A stretch of 8,255 nucleotides of DNA from Bdellovibrionales bacterium (GCA_026648125.1 JAPKGD010000059.1:1-8255); one strand, 5' to 3'. Shown: positions 1-6,750, counted from the stretch's first letter. The notes: generated from the sequence alone by a model not told the origin. Made by a program: numbers and translations.

Positions 1-564
1 ATCGGCAATTTCCATCAATCCCGCTTTCATCGCCTGAATAGAATCTCCTGACTCAGGAACCAAGACCACGGCGATTCGATCGGCCACATTCATAATTTCT
101 AGTTCGGTTTGACCAACTCCCACCGTCTCAATCAAAACCAGATCCACTCCCACCGCATCAAATACTCGCAACATCAAATAAGCCGAGCTACTTAAGCCAC
201 CAAGGCTTCCGCGAGTTCCGAGTGAGCGAATAAACACATTCTCATCGAGCGCAAATTCACTATAGCGAATGCGATCTCCGAGGATCGCTCCGTGAGTAAA
301 TGGGCTTGAAGGATCTACGGCTAAGACCGCTAAACGCAGATTTTTATCTCTGAGTTGGCGAATCAGCTGACCCACCAAGGTCGACTTTCCGGCCCCAGGG
401 GGGCCGGTGATTCCGATGCGGTAGGCGCGTGTTTTCGGGCTCAAAAGTTCCGCTCTTTTGAGGCTCTGGGCTCCCTCGCGCTCAACCCATGTCAGCAGCT
501 TGGCCAGCGCTCTTTGATCACCTTTGCGGGCTGAATTTAGTAGGGTCCCGAATTGGTCACTCAC
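1..564 (-). CDS. meaB: MeaB/ArgK-family P-loop GTPase, partial (C-terminal part off left edge)
   Basis: This is the N-terminal 188 codons of a MeaB (ArgK) GTPase. The family is known to act in the cytoplasm as a chaperone that protects and loads adenosylcobalamin-dependent methylmalonyl-CoA mutase during propionate/methylmalonyl-CoA metabolism. Visible motifs are Walker A GPPGAGKST (residues 54-62), VDPSSPF (83-89) followed by GAILGDRIRY (92-101), the RSLGTRGSLGG segment (113-123), and the Walker B/switch region ETVGVGQTE (146-154). The frame is open to base 1. Family members are usually about 310-330 residues, so roughly 40% is missing beyond the window. The GTG start at 564 was chosen because AAGGAG lies 7 nt upstream and the following helix-rich segment fits the family N-terminus. 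The gene is divergent from the next one. A mutase gene would be expected nearby off the left edge, but none is visible. Motif content makes the family call very secure; the substrate role is by family. Confidence 0.95.
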   Translation of the reverse strand, partial: MSDQFGTLLNSARKGDQRALAKLLTWVEREGAQSLKRAELLSPKTRAYRIGITGPPGAGKSTLVGQLIRQLRDKNLRLAVLAVDPSSPFTHGAILGDRIRYSEFALDENVFIRSLGTRGSLGGLSSSAYLMLRVFDAVGVDLVLIETVGVGQTELEIMNVADRIAVVLVPESGDSIQAMKAGLMEIAD

Positions 565-571
565 GATTTGA

Positions 572-577
572 CTCCTT
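572..577 (-). promoter_or_regulatory. Ribosome-binding site of the MeaB-like gene
   Basis: On the minus strand AAGGAG sits 7 nt before the GTG at 564-562. It supports a GTG start, and no competing ATG with a comparable site was seen nearby. Confidence 0.8.
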
Positions 578-598
578 GAACGGACTAAGCCCCTGAAA

Positions 599-627
599 AG
601 AGTAGGTATTTTTTGTGACTCTGTCCA
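599..627 (-). promoter_or_regulatory. Candidate sigma70-type promoter for the MeaB-like gene
   Basis: On the minus strand TGGACA (622-627, one mismatch to TTGACA) is followed after exactly 17 nt by TACTCT (599-604, three matches to TATAAT). It would start transcription around 590, leaving a leader of roughly 25-30 nt that contains the AAGGAG site. The -10 is weak, so this is only a candidate. The rest of the 193-nt gap (565-757) holds a short GC-rich hairpin and no other convincing signal. Confidence 0.3.
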
Positions 628-745
628 GATGTCAGCGCACTTGACAGCCCCGGCCATGGGCCGCCGGATCCGCCAAGAAATACCTTTTATTTTCAATGGT
701 TTAGAGCATGCCACCGCGGCACGAATAGTGCCTTTAGTCCTGGTG

Positions 746-754
746 AAGGAGGAG
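746..754 (+). promoter_or_regulatory. Strong ribosome-binding site fixing the start at 758
   Basis: AAGGAGGAG is followed by 3-5 nt and the ATG at 758. The same frame is open back to an ATG at 629, but that ATG has no Shine-Dalgarno sequence and the extra 43 residues do not look like an export signal. From 758 the protein begins directly with a short polar segment and a hydrophobic helix. Confidence 0.8.
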
Positions 755-757
755 CTT

Positions 758-1987
758 ATGTCCCGCTGGGGCGTCTCCCACATCCTAATATTGGTTCTCG
801 CCGTGGGCGGGTTGTTTGAGGTGATCAAGCGATTACCTCGCCCTGACTTTAAGCTCGCTGGCAATCCTTCTCGTGTCGAACAATCTAAACCCTATTCTCG
901 AGAAAATCTCCGAGAAGCACGGGCTCAGGCGCCTCCCCGCAACTCGGTTCAAGCTCAGAAAGCGGTAAAGGCTCGCTCTTCAGGAAACCTCGTCATTCCC
1001 CCACTCGAGGGAAAGTTCGATGCGCACGCCCCCCAAGCCGCGGCCACTAACAAGACGAATCAGGCGAAAGCTATCCCCACCAAAGACAAGGCCACCAAGA
1101 AATGCCGCCCCAAAGGAGAGGGAGAAAGTCAGGCGACTCAACTCCTAGATCCCTCCCATCCGGATCTAAAACTCGCCACTCAACCCATTCCCATGGAAGA
1201 AATCACCAAAGCCGAAAATGCAAAAAGCAAGGGCGATCAGTCAGAGGATGAGGAAGAGTGTAACGAGGAGCAGCAAGAGGTCGCAAAAGAAGACCCCAAG
1301 CTATCTGAAGACGACAAGTCGGATCAAGAATTGGATGACCTCAACGCTTTTGAACCAGCACCTACCCTTGGCGGCGGGCTCGTCATTAACAACAACCAAG
1401 CCACAGATATCCCTGGATTGGAAGAATGGAAGAAACGCCTCCTTGACCAGCCGAACTTCAAAGAAACTGTTCGCTTAATTGAAGCGGTTCAAAAGGGCGA
1501 GATCAGCACAGCTCTTTTCCACGCGGTTGTGAAATTGATGTTGGAAGACAATCGCCAGCAAATTCGAGAGCTGGGTGTTCTCGCGGCTGGCAGGGTTCCA
1601 AGCTATGAGAGCTTTCACCTTTTAGTCAGCGTGCTCAAGGTTGAAACTTTCGGTTCGAAGATTCGTACACGAGCAGAAAATGAATTGGCGTTTTACCAGC
1701 AGCTTCCTTATTTGACCGTGGTAGAAAATGTCTTACGAAACTCAGAAGATGTCTTTGCTCTTGTTTGGGCTACTCGCACCCTTGAGGACTCCGCCAAACA
1801 CTATCTACAGACAAAGTACAATCGCAAAGGCTCTAGCGGATCTTCAACCAATCCCTACCTTTCGACTTACAATCGCTTCGTCTCGGTACTTGAAGAGCTT
1901 ATTCGCGAAGGACAGGACAGCCAGCAAGTGGCTCAGGCGCGTCAGACCCTGTCCAGCCTGCAAGATCTCATTCGAGCGCTTTCCTAG
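758..1987 (+). CDS. Membrane-anchored protein with charged linker and helical C-terminal domain, function unknown
   Basis: I do not recognise this 409-residue protein. Residues 7-22 form one hydrophobic segment with Arg3 before it and KRLPR after it, fitting an uncleaved signal anchor in the inner membrane. Residues about 25-215 are low complexity: first basic and Ala/Gln/Pro-rich (50-120), then strongly acidic (155-195, with DEEE at 164-167), ending in a Gly/Asn patch (204-214). Residues 216-409 are predicted helical. The stretch DNRQQIRELGVLAAG (264-278) and the helix after it look like a HEAT-type repeat, but I see only one or two such units. If the anchor is N-in, the linker and helical domain lie in the periplasm, where the linker could span toward the outer membrane or wall; this is inference. 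The next gene starts 27 nt downstream in the same reading frame and is probably co-transcribed. A longer form from ATG 629 would be 452 residues. Confidence 0.8.
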   Translation: MSRWGVSHILILVLAVGGLFEVIKRLPRPDFKLAGNPSRVEQSKPYSRENLREARAQAPPRNSVQAQKAVKARSSGNLVIPPLEGKFDAHAPQAAATNKTNQAKAIPTKDKATKKCRPKGEGESQATQLLDPSHPDLKLATQPIPMEEITKAENAKSKGDQSEDEEECNEEQQEVAKEDPKLSEDDKSDQELDDLNAFEPAPTLGGGLVINNNQATDIPGLEEWKKRLLDQPNFKETVRLIEAVQKGEISTALFHAVVKLMLEDNRQQIRELGVLAAGRVPSYESFHLLVSVLKVETFGSKIRTRAENELAFYQQLPYLTVVENVLRNSEDVFALVWATRTLEDSAKHYLQTKYNRKGSSGSSTNPYLSTYNRFVSVLEELIREGQDSQQVAQARQTLSSLQDLIRALS

Positions 1988-2014
1988 TCTGAATTCCTCA
2001 GCTATCATCTCCAC

Positions 2015-2803
2015 ATGCGGATTGGTATTCTCCACATGTTGGCAATCTTCTTTGGTATTTCCATCGCTGCGGAAGCTGTCACTATTCCCCGCGATCTCGA
2101 CGCTCAGGATCGCGCCGAGGTGGTCCGAATCCTCGGCCAAGAAACTTCAGGAAAAATCTTATCCAACCCATTTCCCCTTGGTGGATACAGTGGTTTTGAA
2201 GTGGGTATTTCTATGGAGATGATTAATACCGCCGACCTGGTCAAATTGGGTTGCGCGCCCTCAAGCCCGGGGTGCCCCAACCAAGACTCCAACGAAGATG
2301 AACTTCGCTATGCGCGTTTGAGTGCTGGCAAGGGTCTATATAACAACCTCGATGTTTTTATTCACTTTGTTCCCCTCACCACGGGCTCTGACCTCTCAAG
2401 CTTTGGGGCTACAGCGAGATATTCTTTTATTGAAGCGGAATTCCTTCCGGTGAATGTCTCGCTTTTGGTGAACGGCCACCACGTCAATGTGAATGATGAT
2501 TTTCAATGCCTCTCTTTTGGCGCAGATATTGTTGCTGGCATCTATGTGGATCGTCTGTCGCTCTATATGGGCCTCGGTCAAACGCATTCAGCGGGCACTT
2601 TTATCGGTGGCCTGTCTGCTGATGGCACTGTGAACTCGAGTGATCCCCAGCTGAGTGCACAGACCAATACGGTCACCACCCGAGTGACAGAGAACCACTC
2701 GTTTGCAGGTCTCACCCTGCATTTTGACCATCTCTTTGTTGCGGCCCAAATCGACCGCTATCGGGACCCCACATATAGCGCTCGCGTGGGACTTCGCTTT
2801 TAG
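2015..2803 (+). CDS. Predicted outer-membrane beta-barrel protein, function unknown
   Basis: The 262-residue product begins with a signal-peptide-like hydrophobic stretch (residues 8-19) and a plausible cleavage near Ala19-Glu20-Ala21. The mature part is rich in alternating polar/hydrophobic strands (61-71, 97-105, 112-119, 130-142, 145-154, 166-188, 230-247). It ends in ARVGLRF, whose terminal Phe is the classic outer-membrane barrel insertion signal. Cys80 and Cys87 lie in one predicted loop and could form a disulfide; Cys165 is unpaired. The GKGL...D motif (105-113) recalls a family of small barrels common in Bdellovibrio-like bacteria, but this is from memory. A strand number of 8-10 is a guess. 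ATG 2036 (Met8) is an alternative start; neither has a clear Shine-Dalgarno sequence, so translation may depend on the upstream gene, whose TAG lies 27 nt before in the same frame. Confidence 0.8.
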   Translation: MRIGILHMLAIFFGISIAAEAVTIPRDLDAQDRAEVVRILGQETSGKILSNPFPLGGYSGFEVGISMEMINTADLVKLGCAPSSPGCPNQDSNEDELRYARLSAGKGLYNNLDVFIHFVPLTTGSDLSSFGATARYSFIEAEFLPVNVSLLVNGHHVNVNDDFQCLSFGADIVAGIYVDRLSLYMGLGQTHSAGTFIGGLSADGTVNSSDPQLSAQTNTVTTRVTENHSFAGLTLHFDHLFVAAQIDRYRDPTYSARVGLRF

Positions 2804-2895
2804 TTTCTTCTTATGCGCCGTCCAAATGTAAAAATCCCAATTGAGCTTCATTTCTATTCCATGCAATCTCAGCGGACACAAAGAGGATATCAGGC

Positions 2896-3339
2896 ATGAA
2901 TCGATTGACTCAGTTTTTAGTGCTCACAGGCCTTACCTTGGCAATTTCAGGATGTGCCATTCTCCACCATCATCAAATTGGAGAAGTAGATTCTAATATT
3001 GTTCAAAAAGGCCGCAAGTTTGAAATTCTTCTTTCTGAGACCGGCTTTAGTGTAAATGAGGCAGGTGCCATTTTAAAATCGACGACGCAAAGTAAGCAAA
3101 GCCGTAAAGATATTGGCCAGGCTCAAGCCATCATTGAAATGTTTCAAATGGGCCCGAGAACCGGAAACCCCGTTTTTACGGACCAGTTCGCTGACAACCT
3201 TGTGGATCGAGTATTAGAAAAATGTCCGAGTGCAAAAGTAAGTGGACTTGCTTCAACTCGAGAAACTGCAAAATACCCAGTAGTAAGCGGCGAGATCGTA
3301 AAAGTCTCGGGCTACTGCAACGATAAGACAGAGGAGTAA
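2896..3339 (+). CDS. Small lipoprotein, paralogue 1 of 3 (with extra insert)
   Basis: The 147-residue protein has a lipoprotein signal peptide with lipobox ISGC (Cys20). The mature +2 residue is Ala rather than Asp, so sorting to the outer membrane is expected by the E. coli rule. Its C-terminal part matches the two following genes: FTDQFADNL, then helix, then KCPSAKVSG (109-117), a variable strand region, and VKVSGYC (135-141). Cys110 and Cys141 are separated by 30 residues and correspond to a Cys pair present in all three proteins, probably a periplasmic disulfide. Unlike the others it carries about 40 extra residues (roughly 51-92, Ser/Thr/Lys/Gln-rich) between the first strand (KFEIL, 41-45) and the conserved helix. 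ATG 2896 has AGAGGA about 9 nt upstream. It is the first gene of a tight three-gene unit. The function is not known to me. Confidence 0.88.
   Translation: MNRLTQFLVLTGLTLAISGCAILHHHQIGEVDSNIVQKGRKFEILLSETGFSVNEAGAILKSTTQSKQSRKDIGQAQAIIEMFQMGPRTGNPVFTDQFADNLVDRVLEKCPSAKVSGLASTRETAKYPVVSGEIVKVSGYCNDKTEE
3331..3336 (+). promoter_or_regulatory. Ribosome-binding site of paralogue 2, inside the end of paralogue 1
   Basis: GAGGAG occupies the last two sense codons of the upstream lipoprotein gene and stands 6 nt before the GTG at 3343. It supports that GTG as the start and implies translational coupling. Confidence 0.8.
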
Positions 3340-3342
3340 CAG

Positions 3343-3669
3343 GTGAAAAATGCGATTTTGGCCATTTCGATTTCTTTGGCGTTGAGTGGTTGTGCTTACC
3401 TGCAATCGGTATCGACCACAACAATCCCAGCGGAACGACAAAACAAAGTCTCTACCGAGCGCTCTCGGTTTATTGTACTGGGCTTTAATTTTAATAACGA
3501 TTTTGTAAATGAAATGGCCGAAGATTTGGCCGAAAAATGCCCCGGCGGAAAAGTTCAGGGCATTTTGACGAAGCACGAAAGCGTGGTCTATTTTCCCCTC
3601 CTCTTTCACAGCGTGCGAGTTAAAGCCGAAGGCTATTGTGTAGGAGCCAATAAGGATGGTCGCTCATGA
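3343..3669 (+). CDS. Small lipoprotein, paralogue 2 of 3
   Basis: The 108-residue protein starts at GTG 3343, only 3 nt after the stop of the preceding gene. It has a short signal peptide with lipobox LSGC (Cys17). After a polar spacer come a strand FIVLGF (43-48), a helix with DFVNEMAED (53-61), KCPGGKVQG (65-73), a strand-rich segment, and VKAEGYC (93-99). Cys66 and Cys99 are separated by 32 residues and align with the Cys pairs of both neighbours. The FxVxGF...KCPGG...GYC layout resembles that of the lambda Bor/Iss lipoprotein family as I remember it (ICGG...VYC), but the overall identity is low. It is likely anchored by lipid in the outer membrane facing the periplasm. The last codons overlap the next start as ATGA. 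The function is unknown. Confidence 0.88.
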   Translation: MKNAILAISISLALSGCAYLQSVSTTTIPAERQNKVSTERSRFIVLGFNFNNDFVNEMAEDLAEKCPGGKVQGILTKHESVVYFPLLFHSVRVKAEGYCVGANKDGRS

Positions 3670-4010
3670 GAGCTTTGATTTTAGCTCTTAGCTTATTGTC
3701 TCTTCAGGGTTGCACCTATGCGCTTCACTTAAGCGAATTAAACGACATGGGCCCAGAAATCCGCAATAAAAACGCTACTCGCATTAAAGCTGAGGGCGAG
3801 CAGTTTACGGTGATGGGATTTGTCACCCAAACGGACTACGTCAACGAAGCCTACGACAAGTTTATTGCGAAATGCCCCGGCGGGCGCATTGTCGGTGTAA
3901 ATACACGAACCAGCACGGCCCACGGTTTCTTCTCTTGGAAAAACCGCATCCGAATCTCTGGTTGGTGCTTAGGCCCCGTGGCAAAATCCCAAAGCGGAAG
4001 CAAAGGTTAA
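3666..4010 (+). CDS. Small lipoprotein, paralogue 3 of 3
   Basis: The 114-residue protein starts at an ATG overlapping the TGA of the previous gene (ATGA), the usual sign of translational coupling. Its signal peptide ends in lipobox LQGC (Cys16). The mature protein repeats the family plan: FTVMGF (47-52), helix with DYVNEAYD (57-64), KCPGGRIVG (69-77), then FFSWKNRIRISGWC (88-101). Cys70 and Cys101 form the conserved pair, separated by 30 residues. Aromatic-to-Trp replacement next to the last Cys (GWC instead of GYC) is conservative. The tail after Cys101 is short, polar and probably disordered. It is the last gene of the unit and converges on the beta-helix lipoprotein gene, 91 nt away. The function is unknown; the three genes arose by tandem duplication. 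Confidence 0.88.
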   Translation: MRALILALSLLSLQGCTYALHLSELNDMGPEIRNKNATRIKAEGEQFTVMGFVTQTDYVNEAYDKFIAKCPGGRIVGVNTRTSTAHGFFSWKNRIRISGWCLGPVAKSQSGSKG

Positions 4011-4037
4011 CTCCTGAGGCTCAAACAAATCAGACTG

Positions 4038-4069
4038 ATAAAAAGAAGCTAAGCAAGACTTAGCTTCTT
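4038..4069 (-). terminator. Rho-independent terminator of the beta-helix lipoprotein gene
   Basis: A perfect 11-bp inverted repeat (4043-4053 with 4059-4069) encloses a 5-nt loop. Read on the minus strand it is followed by a T tract (complement of the A run 4040-4044), 30-odd nt after the stop at 4102. On the plus strand the stem is followed by CGCGG with no T run, so it is a poor terminator for the small lipoprotein genes, though the hairpin may still help to end both convergent transcripts. Confidence 0.8.
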
Positions 4070-4101
4070 CGCGGATCAAAAAAGCCACTCCACCTCGGTA
4101 C

Positions 4102-6642
4102 TTAATGGGTTTTATATAATATCGGCCGCTCAAGCGGCTCAGAAGTAAATCTTCCATTTATCGGATTGATGTCTATCAACATATACCATTTGTCGGGGGC
4201 AACTCCGCAACCCTCTAACATCGGAAGTGAATCGTCACATGCCTTACGAAGGGTAGAGGCCAAATTGGCCATGGTGATGTTTGTGGAGTTCTCAATCCGA
4301 TAAAGCGAGGGGGTTTCTTGAGTATAACCCGTGGGATAGTTAAAATCGAAACCAATCGAATATCCATTCCCCGCGTTTCCAAATACTTTGATGTTGTCAG
4401 AATTCTTTATCCAAAGAGGCAAGTACTCCCCTTCGATTTTGATATGATCGATGACGATATTTTTAGAACCTCGAATCTCAGCCATGGCCTCCCCTTTTCC
4501 ACCCTCCACATTGAATTGGTAGAATTTCAAGGGTTTCCATGTTCCATCAATCAGTAGGTGCCGGTATTTGGGTGCAAGATTGCTCGAGAATCCTGAGTTG
4601 AAATTATAAATGCGTCCACCAGCACTCCCTCTCATGGTCACCAAGGGACCGTTGAGTTCATAGCGCGCCAAAGGGGCCACGGTGATAAAACCAGAATCTG
4701 AACGACGAACGAGTTGCATATTACGAATCAGAGAGTCGCCACCCGAAACCCATTCCAACGCCGACATCCCCGCAGCTCGAACGCTAACAAAGAGCTCTAT
4801 AAATGAGATTTCCGTTTCGGCCTCAGCGATCTCCGCCGTACGTATCAACGGTTGAATAACTTCTCCATTCTGAAAGACCGGTGAGAATGGATCGCCTAAA
4901 ATGGAAGAAATTGTACCTAAACCAATGATCTTTGTATTTGGCCTTAGTTGAATGGGTTTGCGTACTCGGTAGTAGCCCTTAGGAATGAATACGACTTCGG
5001 CTGCATCCACGGCCGCTTGCAACGCCGCCGTATCATCCGCCTGCCCGTCACCCACCGCCAAATACGGTGCCGTTCGCACATTCACTGTATTTGGATTATC
5101 TAGCCGCTCCAAGGACTGAGCCCAAACATGTTTTGAGAGTAAATCAGTGGGAAGACGGTCGACCGGTCCACGTATTGGCAAATACTCTGCCGTCTTCACC
5201 CCATTAATAAAGATGCTTTGAGTTTGAGTATAGGTGACTGAGTCTGGCCCTACTCCCGTTAGAGAGTCAGCCCGGGCATATTCCTCTACGACAAACCAAT
5301 TCTCCGTGTTCAATCCGCTCACGACGGAATAGTCAATTTCGGGATCAGCGACATCGACGACATGAATATCGTCCGTGTATTTAAAATATGAGTTATTGAT
5401 GTAAACTCCGGCGCGAGACTTAATGGCTAAATTCCCTGTTGCTCGCGCGGAAAACTCGATCACCGAATCTATAAGAGATAAGTTGGCATTGGCTGCGGCT
5501 GATTCTCTCGGTATATAGATCGCTGGGCCTTTTGAACCTGCCGCCAATCTTATGTAAGATCCCGTCACAGTAAAGGCATCAAACTGCCCAAAGACAATTG
5601 CATTTTGTCTTTGATCTGTAAGACGAAGTCCAACAACACTCGGCCCTCGCGAAGTACTAATAACTCCATCATGGTCACGAATGGAGCGAACTCCAATCTC
5701 CCCTCCGCGAACTTCTACATTAGTGATTGACCCGCCTGATCCTGGAATACCGTCGATACCTATAAAACCATCACCTAAATCGATGGTGACGTCTTCAATA
5801 ACCGAGCCTTGCGCCGCGGGCATGGCGATGACTACAACACTTTCATTCCCAGCCCCAACTTTAAAATCAAGGCCCACAATATAATTGTTCATGTTGATAT
5901 TTGGCTGAGATCGGTTCGAAGTCGGCGGAAGCGGCCCTCCTCGATTAGGCGCTTCTCGAGCCCATATCTCAATTAGGGTCTTAGTGGCATTACTAGCTAA
6001 AAAGCCATCGGAGTAAGGCGGAAGATAAATCACCGGTCTACCCTTTGAGGCTGACTGTTGACCCAATAAATAGCAAGCGCCCTGCATGCCACCTACAATT
6101 TTGCCATTAGTTCTCTTGTACAGAGGCTGCACACAACTTATCGAATCGGTCACTGTGTATTGGCCCAAAGGAAAGTAAACCACCAAATTATAGAAGCTTG
6201 CCGCATCGAGGGCCGATTGTATGGCCAAAGTCGAATCCGAAACTCCTGTTCTATCGGCATTAAAGGGAGGACTGGTCACATCTAAAAGCCCACAAGCAAG
6301 ATAGGGCTGAGAAGGAAATTCCGCTTGGGGAATATACAAAGGTTTTCCATCTGGAATGGGAGAGAGAATTGAATCAATGGTATCGAGAGTCGCGCCTTCG
6401 GCGATTGGGCTCATCGTCATCTGAGGCTTTGGTGCACCGGCAAGAATTGTGGAAACTCCCAAAGTTTTGCAGGCTTCAATGGCAGGCCCCACCGAGCCAT
6501 CCGTAATGATCACGGTTTCTTTGGCACTACTCAATAGTCTCGACTCAAATTTTTGGCTACAGTTATTAAATAAGAAGAGGACAAGGGCCGTACCCCCTGC
6601 TGCAAGCAAGACTTGAACTGAATTAAAATTTAAATTCCCCAT
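4102..6642 (-). CDS. Large lipoprotein with two pectate-lyase-superfamily beta-helix domains (GH55-like layout)
   Basis: The 846-residue protein starts with a signal segment (hydrophobic 9-25) ending in FNNC (Cys28), a non-canonical lipobox, so lipid anchoring is probable rather than certain. Two copies of the pectate-lyase-3 superfamily entry motif follow. The first is RTGVSDSTLAIQSALDAA (131-148) leading to VVYFPLGQYTV (154-164). The second is GDGQADDTAALQAAVDAA (531-548) leading to VVFIPKGYYRV (550-560). Each opens a stretch with many short strands and Asn/Gly turns typical of right-handed parallel beta-helices: about 180-440 and 565-800. Two linked helices of this kind are characteristic of GH55 beta-1,3-glucanases, and related folds occur in phage tailspikes and polysaccharide depolymerases. 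I cannot identify a catalytic acid, so enzyme activity is unproven. Cys118, Cys170, Cys190, Cys802 and Cys812 may pair. It probably faces the cell surface or periplasm. The Shine-Dalgarno sequence is weak (TAGGG). It is transcribed alone, divergent from the peptidase. Confidence 0.85.
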   Translation of the reverse strand: MGNLNFNSVQVLLAAGGTALVLFLFNNCSQKFESRLLSSAKETVIITDGSVGPAIEACKTLGVSTILAGAPKPQMTMSPIAEGATLDTIDSILSPIPDGKPLYIPQAEFPSQPYLACGLLDVTSPPFNADRTGVSDSTLAIQSALDAASFYNLVVYFPLGQYTVTDSISCVQPLYKRTNGKIVGGMQGACYLLGQQSASKGRPVIYLPPYSDGFLASNATKTLIEIWAREAPNRGGPLPPTSNRSQPNINMNNYIVGLDFKVGAGNESVVVIAMPAAQGSVIEDVTIDLGDGFIGIDGIPGSGGSITNVEVRGGEIGVRSIRDHDGVISTSRGPSVVGLRLTDQRQNAIVFGQFDAFTVTGSYIRLAAGSKGPAIYIPRESAAANANLSLIDSVIEFSARATGNLAIKSRAGVYINNSYFKYTDDIHVVDVADPEIDYSVVSGLNTENWFVVEEYARADSLTGVGPDSVTYTQTQSIFINGVKTAEYLPIRGPVDRLPTDLLSKHVWAQSLERLDNPNTVNVRTAPYLAVGDGQADDTAALQAAVDAAEVVFIPKGYYRVRKPIQLRPNTKIIGLGTISSILGDPFSPVFQNGEVIQPLIRTAEIAEAETEISFIELFVSVRAAGMSALEWVSGGDSLIRNMQLVRRSDSGFITVAPLARYELNGPLVTMRGSAGGRIYNFNSGFSSNLAPKYRHLLIDGTWKPLKFYQFNVEGGKGEAMAEIRGSKNIVIDHIKIEGEYLPLWIKNSDNIKVFGNAGNGYSIGFDFNYPTGYTQETPSLYRIENSTNITMANLASTLRKACDDSLPMLEGCGVAPDKWYMLIDINPINGRFTSEPLERPILYKTH

Positions 6643-6655
6643 ATGGCCCTATTCC

Positions 6656-6683
6656 AGTCTAACAAACACCCCTTATTTATCAA
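6656..6683 (-). promoter_or_regulatory. Candidate promoter of the beta-helix lipoprotein gene
   Basis: On the minus strand TTGATA (6678-6683, five matches to TTGACA) and TAGACT (6656-6661, four matches to TATAAT) are 16 nt apart. The expected start near 6649 would leave a leader of fewer than 10 nt before ATG 6642. This may explain the weak Shine-Dalgarno sequence, or it may argue against this promoter. Confidence 0.3.
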
Positions 6684-6719
6684 TGCTCCTTATCTCTGTC
6701 TTATTTGTGTTACTCCAAG

Positions 6720-6750
6720 TTGACAGTGTCCACGAACTCACCACCATAAA
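6720..6750 (+). promoter_or_regulatory. Candidate promoter of the M11-type peptidase gene
   Basis: A perfect TTGACA (6720-6725) is followed by CATAAA (6745-6750, four matches to TATAAT) with a long 19-nt spacer. The leader would be about 120 nt. The -35 lies in a small palindrome, GACAGTGTC (6722-6730), which could be an operator half-site. The rest of the 236-nt divergent gap (6643-6878) shows no gene or recognisable riboswitch. Confidence 0.25.

Noticed and set aside
651..663. Small GC-rich hairpin CGGCC-ATG-GGCCG
   Set aside because: It has only 5 bp and no T tract, and it lies in a leader region where chance palindromes are common.
629..757. In-frame N-terminal extension of the 758 gene from ATG 629
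   Set aside because: It has no Shine-Dalgarno sequence and overlaps the likely divergent promoter region. The added residues do not resemble an export signal, whereas 758 has AAGGAGGAG and an immediate membrane segment.
1985..2014. Stop-codon readthrough or broken gene joining the linker protein to the barrel protein
   Set aside because: The two are in one frame, but the second begins with its own signal peptide, which would be senseless inside a fusion. Separate genes are the simpler reading.
1728..2222. 164-codon open frame on the plus strand across the 1985 stop
   Set aside because: It overlaps two better genes in another frame. Its translation is Ser/Arg/Leu-rich without domain character and has no ribosome-binding site.
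2841..2869. Possible promoter TTGAGC / CAATCT before the small lipoprotein genes
   Set aside because: The -10 matches only two of six positions. A promoter in the 92-nt gap is likely, but I cannot place it.
2588..2881. 97-codon minus-strand open frame
   Set aside because: It is antisense to the barrel gene, Lys/Cys/His-rich, and has no start signal or recognisable domain.
4124..4138. Palindrome CCGCTCAAGCGG near the end of the beta-helix gene
   Set aside because: It lies inside the coding sequence, is short, and has no following T tract. The 4043-4069 hairpin is the better terminator.
4102..6642. Naming the 846-residue protein a pectate lyase
   Set aside because: The pectate-lyase-3 superfamily label describes the fold. 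No pectate lyase catalytic Arg or calcium-site signature was recognised, and the double layout fits GH55-like proteins better.
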